9,495 nucleotides of DNA, from positions 1-9,495 of the forward strand of contig JAUZQA010000116.1 in the NCBI GenBank assembly GCA_030705665.1, written 5' to 3'. Shown one piece after another: positions 6,255-9,495 of this stretch. The stretch comes from Bacillota bacterium (GTDB taxonomy: Bacteria; Bacillota; Bacilli; Bacillales_B; DSM-18226). Below the pieces are notes generated by a model. It saw only the letters and a program-made list of their open reading frames with translations, did not search any database and had not been told where the DNA came from. The position numbers were made by a program, and so were the translations under genes. Numbering within the stretch: the stretch's first letter is position 1; each line of letters opens with the position of its first letter.

Positions 6255-8027
6255 TTGAAATTGAAAGCAAAAAGAAGCGAACTAATCGAAGTTGCCAAAG
6301 GGAATCGGCCTGCAGATTTATTTATAAAGAATGGTACCGTAATAAATGTTTATTCCGGAGAATTTTTAAAGCAGAATGTTGCGGTCTATAAGGACTGTAT
6401 TGCTTATGTGGGTGGGAGTGACCGGGCGATTGGTGAACATACAACCGTCATTGATGCATCAGGAAAGTATCTATCCCCTGGGTTTATTGAAGCCCATTCA
6501 CATCCCTGGATTGTCTACAATCCTGTAAGTATGACCTCCAAGATATTACCCCTTGGTACTACTACAACAGTGAATGATAATTTATTTTTTCATCTTCATA
6601 TGGGAGCAAACGGCTTTAAAAGGCTGGTTGAGGACTTAGAACAGTTGCCAGGCAACTTTTTTTGGCTGGCCCGCCTAGTTTCTCAAGCAGAGTATCAGGG
6701 GGAAAATGAATTATTTAATGACAACGAGATAAAGGAACTGCTTGCTCTGGATGCTGTTTTAGGCTCAGCGGAAATAACGCGTTGGCCATTATTATACAAT
6801 GGGGACCCATATTTACTTGAAATAATCGATTATATCAAGAAGTTGGGTAAGGTTGTAGATGGTCATACAGCCGGCTGTTCCTATGATAAGTTAAATGCTG
6901 TTGTTGCTTCGGGCGTCAGTGCCTGCCATGAAGCGATTACTCTTAAAGAAGCTTTTGACCGATTAAGATTAGGAATGTGGACAACCCTTCGCAATAGCTC
7001 ACTAAGACCAGATTTGCAGGAGATTATTCCATTAATCACGGAAGGAAATGTAAGTACAAGCAGAATCATTATGACAACGGATGGTCCTAACCCAGCTTTT
7101 ATCGAAAAGGAAGGTTTTGTTGATGGCTTGGTTAGACAAGCAGTTGAGCTTGGAGTACCCGTGATGAATGCCATCCAGATGGTAACAATTAATGCGGCTA
7201 CCTACTTAAAGCAGGATGATTATCTTGGCGGTTTGGCTCCGGGTCGAAAAGCAGATATTCTCCTGCTACCTGATCTCGTTACTTTCCGCCCGGACAAGGT
7301 AATTGCAGGTGGGAAAATTGTAGCAGAAAATGGGCAATTAACGATCACAATGCCCGAAATAGATTGGAATCAACATGTTAACCGTGAACCATTTGGTTTC
7401 TCTAAATACGTTTTGGAAAATGCAGATTTATATCGCTATCCGCATCAGGGTGGAAATATTCCTGCTATTTCTTTTAAAAGTAATGTTATTACGGAACAGA
7501 AGGACACATTTTTATCTTCAGTCAATGGCTATGCGGATCTTAGCGGACATAATGGCCTATTGCAAGCAGCGTTGATTGACCGAAATGGCAAATGGATAAC
7601 AAGAGGGATCTTAGAGCGATTTGCGGTTAATCTTGATGGAATGGCTTCAACTTACAACACAACATCTGAATTACTTGTTATTGGTGAAAATCCTGAAGCT
7701 ATGGCAAAAGCGGCATCGAGAGTTCATGATTTGGCCGGAGGGATTGTCATCGTAGACGGCAGTGAAATTATCCTCGAAATCCCTTTACCATTAGCTGGCA
7801 TGATGACAACAGACCCTTCGTTTTCAACAGCAGTGATGTATTATGATCAGTTGTTGTCTATCGTACAAGAGCGAGGTTTTCCATTCCATGATATTCTCTA
7901 CACATTATTATTCTTAACCTGCGACTTTCTACCAGGGCTTCGCATAGTCCCCAAAGGTCTATATGATGTAAAGAAAAATGAGATTTTGTGTAGAAATGAG
8001 CCTCTGGCCTTAAATTCGGTAAAATAG
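6255..8027 (+). CDS. Adenine deaminase-like amidohydrolase, YerA type
   Basis: A 590-residue protein when started at the TTG. It has an amidohydrolase barrel (about residues 20-375) followed by the adenine deaminase C-terminal domain (about 395-590). Metal-site candidates are H81 and H83 in PGFIEAHSHPW, E173 in GSAEITRWP, H204 in DGHTAG, H225-E226 in ACHEAIT and D276 in TTDGPNP. MVTINAATYL and LGGLAPGRKADILLL are classic amidohydrolase closing motifs, and the C-terminal LAGGIVIVDG and YTLLFLT segments match the Ade C-terminal domain. Canonical adenine deaminases convert adenine to hypoxanthine, but they carry HVHIES, DPHE and TDDR-type motifs that read AHSHPW, VNDN and TTDG here. It most resembles B. 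subtilis YerA, a putative adenine deaminase, so the substrate should be left open. It has its own promoter and a shared terminator and stands alone. Confidence 0.88.
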   Translation: MKLKAKRSELIEVAKGNRPADLFIKNGTVINVYSGEFLKQNVAVYKDCIAYVGGSDRAIGEHTTVIDASGKYLSPGFIEAHSHPWIVYNPVSMTSKILPLGTTTTVNDNLFFHLHMGANGFKRLVEDLEQLPGNFFWLARLVSQAEYQGENELFNDNEIKELLALDAVLGSAEITRWPLLYNGDPYLLEIIDYIKKLGKVVDGHTAGCSYDKLNAVVASGVSACHEAITLKEAFDRLRLGMWTTLRNSSLRPDLQEIIPLITEGNVSTSRIIMTTDGPNPAFIEKEGFVDGLVRQAVELGVPVMNAIQMVTINAATYLKQDDYLGGLAPGRKADILLLPDLVTFRPDKVIAGGKIVAENGQLTITMPEIDWNQHVNREPFGFSKYVLENADLYRYPHQGGNIPAISFKSNVITEQKDTFLSSVNGYADLSGHNGLLQAALIDRNGKWITRGILERFAVNLDGMASTYNTTSELLVIGENPEAMAKAASRVHDLAGGIVIVDGSEIILEIPLPLAGMMTTDPSFSTAVMYYDQLLSIVQERGFPFHDILYTLLFLTCDFLPGLRIVPKGLYDVKKNEILCRNEPLALNSVK

Positions 8028-8051
8028 TGCTTTTTGATAATAGACTTTCCA

Positions 8052-8090
8052 AAAACGGCCCACTTGTCTTTAAAACATGTGGGCTGTTTT
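8052..8090. terminator. Bidirectional intrinsic terminator between the convergent yerA-like and paaI genes
   Basis: Bases 8052-8063 pair with 8079-8090 over 12 bp, with a GCCCAC/GTGGGC core, one G-T pair (8057-8085) and outer A-T pairs that supply a T-run in both directions. The loop is 15 bases and can pair partly. It sits 24 bases after the plus-strand stop codon and 14 bases beyond the minus-strand stop codon. Confidence 0.9.
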
Positions 8091-8104
8091 CTCCTATCCT
8101 TTTC

Positions 8105-8557
8105 TCAACTTTCGTCAGTCCCCACAAAATGATGATTCATACGATATACCATTGCTTCCATTGTAGCGATTAATTCCTCAGAGCTATATACGTTGATGCT
8201 AAACCATGCGAGGCGATTGGTCTTCTTTATTTCTTTAGCTGTTGCTGTAAGGGTTTGGCCAGCTTTGCCGGCTGACATAAAGTTTATATTATTATTCACC
8301 CCAACGGCAGTTCTGCCGTAAGAGTTGCTGGCAGCAGCAAAAACATAGTCAGCTAGTGAAAAAATAATTCCACCATGAACAGTTCCATGGGCGTTAACCA
8401 TATTTTCATTTGGAACCATTTCTGCGGTGGCACTCCCAGGGCCAAGTTCGATTAATCTGATCCCTAGCATCCGAGCATAGGGTTCATTTTCCATCGTTTG
8501 AAAAATTTTATCATAATACATTTCATGTGTAGTTTGGTCACTTACCTTTACTGACAT
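8105..8557 (-). CDS. paaI: Hotdog-fold acyl-CoA thioesterase PaaI
   Basis: A 150-residue single-domain protein of the PaaI/4HBT thioesterase family. The family signature is clear: N55-A-H-G-T-V-H61-G-G followed by IIFSLAD70YVFAAASN, which parallels the E. coli PaaI stretch containing its catalytic aspartate. H61-G-G and D70 are the expected catalytic elements. In E. coli, PaaI hydrolyses hydroxyphenylacetyl-CoA and other dead-end phenylacetyl-CoA derivatives, freeing trapped CoA. The cytosolic protein lacks any signal peptide. AAGGAGG (8569-8563) precedes the ATG. The gene is divergent from paaK, which strongly supports the phenylacetate assignment over a generic thioesterase. The C-terminal MNHHFVGTDES tail is slightly extended compared with E. 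coli PaaI (140 residues). Confidence 0.88.
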   Translation of the reverse strand: MSVKVSDQTTHEMYYDKIFQTMENEPYARMLGIRLIELGPGSATAEMVPNENMVNAHGTVHGGIIFSLADYVFAAASNSYGRTAVGVNNNINFMSAGKAGQTLTATAKEIKKTNRLAWFSINVYSSEELIATMEAMVYRMNHHFVGTDES

Positions 8558-8571
8558 AAGATCCTCCTTAA

Positions 8572-8587
8572 ATTGATCATCATCAAT
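8572..8587. promoter_or_regulatory. FNR/CRP-type dyad in the paaI leader
   Basis: ATTGATCATCATCAAT has perfect 6-base arms around a 4-base centre and contains TTGAT-N4-ATCAA (8573-8586), the E. coli-type FNR consensus. It lies between the paaI TATAAA element (8592-8597) and its ribosome binding site, a position suited to repression. Bacillus Fnr prefers TGTGA-N6-TCACA, so the binding protein is uncertain. Confidence 0.35.
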
Positions 8588-8591
8588 ATTT

Positions 8592-8597
8592 TTTATA
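8592..8597 (-). promoter_or_regulatory. Candidate -10 element of paaI
   Basis: TATAAA on the minus strand matches the sigma-A -10 consensus at five of six positions, 35 bases before the paaI start. No good -35 hexamer is present at 16-18 bases upstream (CATTTA or TCATTT are poor), so activation or another start site is possible. Confidence 0.35.
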
Positions 8598-8781
8598 GTA
8601 CGTTAGAAAAACGCTAAATGATTTTTTGATATATTTCATGTTTAAAAAATTATCACATCTTGAAATTGCTGTAAATAAAAATTTAGAAAATTTATTTTAT
8701 TTAGAATTGTTTAACGTTGAAAATAACGCTGGTTTCAGCTAATATAAACAGTGTTATTATTATAATTTTCTGACAAAACTA

Positions 8782-8810
8782 TTGACACAGTGTAAATATG
8801 ATATTATTCT
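8782..8810 (+). promoter_or_regulatory. Candidate sigma-A promoter of paaK
   Basis: A perfect TTGACA (8782-8787) is followed after 17 bases by TATTCT (8805-8810), four of six matches. The implied leader to the paaK start is about 90 bases. A dyad, ACACAGTGT (8785-8793), overlaps the -35 box and could be part of an operator. Confidence 0.55.
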
Positions 8811-8905
8811 AATTCATATTACAACAATGAATAAGTCGTGATATAAACGTTATGAAAAACAAGTGTTATGTTAAAGGTTAAAAATTATTGAGGAGGATCT
8901 TATTG

Positions 8906-9495
8906 ATGTACAATCCGGAAATTGAAACTGCAAGTCGAAGTGAAATGGAAGCGCTGCAATTAAATCGCCTGCAACAGACTGTTAAACGAGTGTATGAAAA
9001 TGTTCCATTTTATAAAGACAAGTTTGATGAACTAGGCATTACACCAGAGGAGATTAAGTCGATAGAGGATATTACAAAGCTTCCTTTTACAAAAAAGAAA
9101 GATTTACGGGATCAATATCCATATGGTTTATTTGCTGTTCCTTTGGAGGAAGTCAATCGAATTCACGGTTCATCTGGAACCAGCGGTAAACCTACTGTTG
9201 TTGGCTATACCAAAAATGATTTGAAAAATTGGGCGACAATTGTTGCGAGGGCAATTGTAACAGCGGGTGGCAGGAAGTCTGATGTTTTTCATAATGCGTA
9301 TGGTTATGGATTATTTACTGGTGGATTAGGTCTCCATCATGGTGCTGAGGAACTTGGTGCTGCATGTGTGCCAATCTCAGGTGGTAATACGGAGAGACAA
9401 ATCACTGTAATTGAAGATTTTAAACCAAGAGGAATTTGCGGAACTCCTTCTTATATTCTAAATATCGTAGAGAAAATGGAAGAATTAGGAATGGA
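8906..9495 (+). CDS. paaK: Phenylacetate-CoA ligase, N-terminal part, cut by window edge
   Basis: An open frame of 196 full codons runs off the right edge; full-length PaaK is about 430-440 residues. It begins MYNPEIETASRSEMEALQL. YENVPFYKDKF is the usual N-terminal motif. The adenylate-forming P-loop is HGSSGTSGKPTVVGYT, with SSGTSGK at residues 89-95. YGYGLFTGGLGLHHGAE, ISGGNTERQ and CGTPSYIL follow and are characteristic of PaaK. The enzyme activates phenylacetate with ATP and CoA to phenylacetyl-CoA, the entry step of the aerobic phenylacetate pathway. AGGAGG (8891-8896) lies nine bases before the ATG; a TTG immediately upstream (8903) is an alternative start with six-base spacing. Divergence from paaI supports the pathway. 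The ring-epoxidase genes paaABCDE are not in the window. Confidence 0.93.
   Translation, partial: MYNPEIETASRSEMEALQLNRLQQTVKRVYENVPFYKDKFDELGITPEEIKSIEDITKLPFTKKKDLRDQYPYGLFAVPLEEVNRIHGSSGTSGKPTVVGYTKNDLKNWATIVARAIVTAGGRKSDVFHNAYGYGLFTGGLGLHHGAEELGAACVPISGGNTERQITVIEDFKPRGICGTPSYILNIVEKMEELGM

Larger units (their letters stand above)
8558..8905. other. Divergent paaI-paaK intergenic control region
   Basis: This AT-rich 348-base gap contains no ORF worth calling. It holds ribosome binding sites at both ends, a TATAAA element and an FNR-type dyad on the paaI side, a TTGACA promoter on the paaK side, and three short dyads of the ACA-TGT type (8747-8755, 8785-8793, 8858-8867). The segment 8620-8740 is A/T-rich and otherwise featureless to me. 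Confidence 0.8.

Noticed and set aside
7858..8127. Minus-strand open frame of 89 codons between the yerA-like gene and paaI
   Set aside because: It overlaps the C-terminal coding region of the amidohydrolase, the bidirectional terminator and the end of paaI, so it is not a plausible gene.
8600..8850. Scattered AACG/CGTT half-sites (near 8600, 8610, 8713, 8725 and 8845) as PaaR operators
   Set aside because: The Thermus-type PaaR site needs paired half-sites in AACG-NN-CGTT arrangement; none of the copies here is arranged that way, so they may be chance.
1..9495. Mobile element, CRISPR array, toxin-antitoxin or phage-defence island
   Set aside because: No transposase, integrase, regular repeat array or defence-type domain is seen; every sizeable ORF is a housekeeping or catabolic gene with Bacillus-type relatives.

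Overview
The window looks like chromosomal DNA from an AT-rich, low-GC Gram-positive bacterium of the Bacillaceae (Bacillus, Neobacillus or a close relative). Strong AGGAGG-type ribosome binding sites, a TTG start codon, a SAM-I (S-box) riboswitch, and recognisable Bacillus-type MetI, YitJ, CheV, Pgl (YkgB) and YerA proteins support this. No insertion sequence, phage gene, integrase, tRNA, rRNA or CRISPR array was seen. It reads as ordinary core and metabolic chromosome.

Layout: (1) 1-1805, minus strand: a methionine-biosynthesis unit, metI followed by the start of a yitJ-type homocysteine methyltransferase/methylene-THF reductase that runs off the left edge. It is led by a complete SAM-I riboswitch and terminator (1853-2026) with a candidate promoter at 2049-2077. 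(2) 2027-2197: a divergent intergenic region with a perfect 16-bp palindrome over the metI -35 box and a CodY-like box. (3) 2198-4986, plus strand: a YfcE-like metallophosphoesterase, the CheW-CheY fusion protein CheV with a candidate sigma-D promoter, and an aldo/keto reductase, closed by a strong terminator. (4) 5032-6087, minus strand: a beta-propeller 6-phosphogluconolactonase (pgl). (5) 6255-8027, plus strand: a YerA-type adenine deaminase-like amidohydrolase with its own promoter and a TTG start, ending in a terminator it shares with the next, convergent gene. (6) 8105-8557, minus strand, and 8906 to the right edge, plus strand: a divergent pair, the PaaI hotdog thioesterase and PaaK phenylacetate-CoA ligase, which marks the edge of a phenylacetate catabolism locus.

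How they work together: metI and yitJ are both methionine-supply genes under one SAM-sensing switch. PaaK activates phenylacetate to its CoA thioester, and PaaI hydrolyses stalled CoA thioesters of the same pathway. The other genes look like independent units: chemotaxis adaptor, pentose-phosphate lactonase, purine salvage-like amidohydrolase, oxidoreductase and phosphoesterase. I found no convincing undescribed multi-gene system. The observations most worth a second look are regulatory: the metI palindrome, the FNR-type box in the paaI leader, repeated dyads before paaK, and the sigma-D promoter of cheV. The non-canonical active-site motifs of the YerA-like enzyme are also worth checking.
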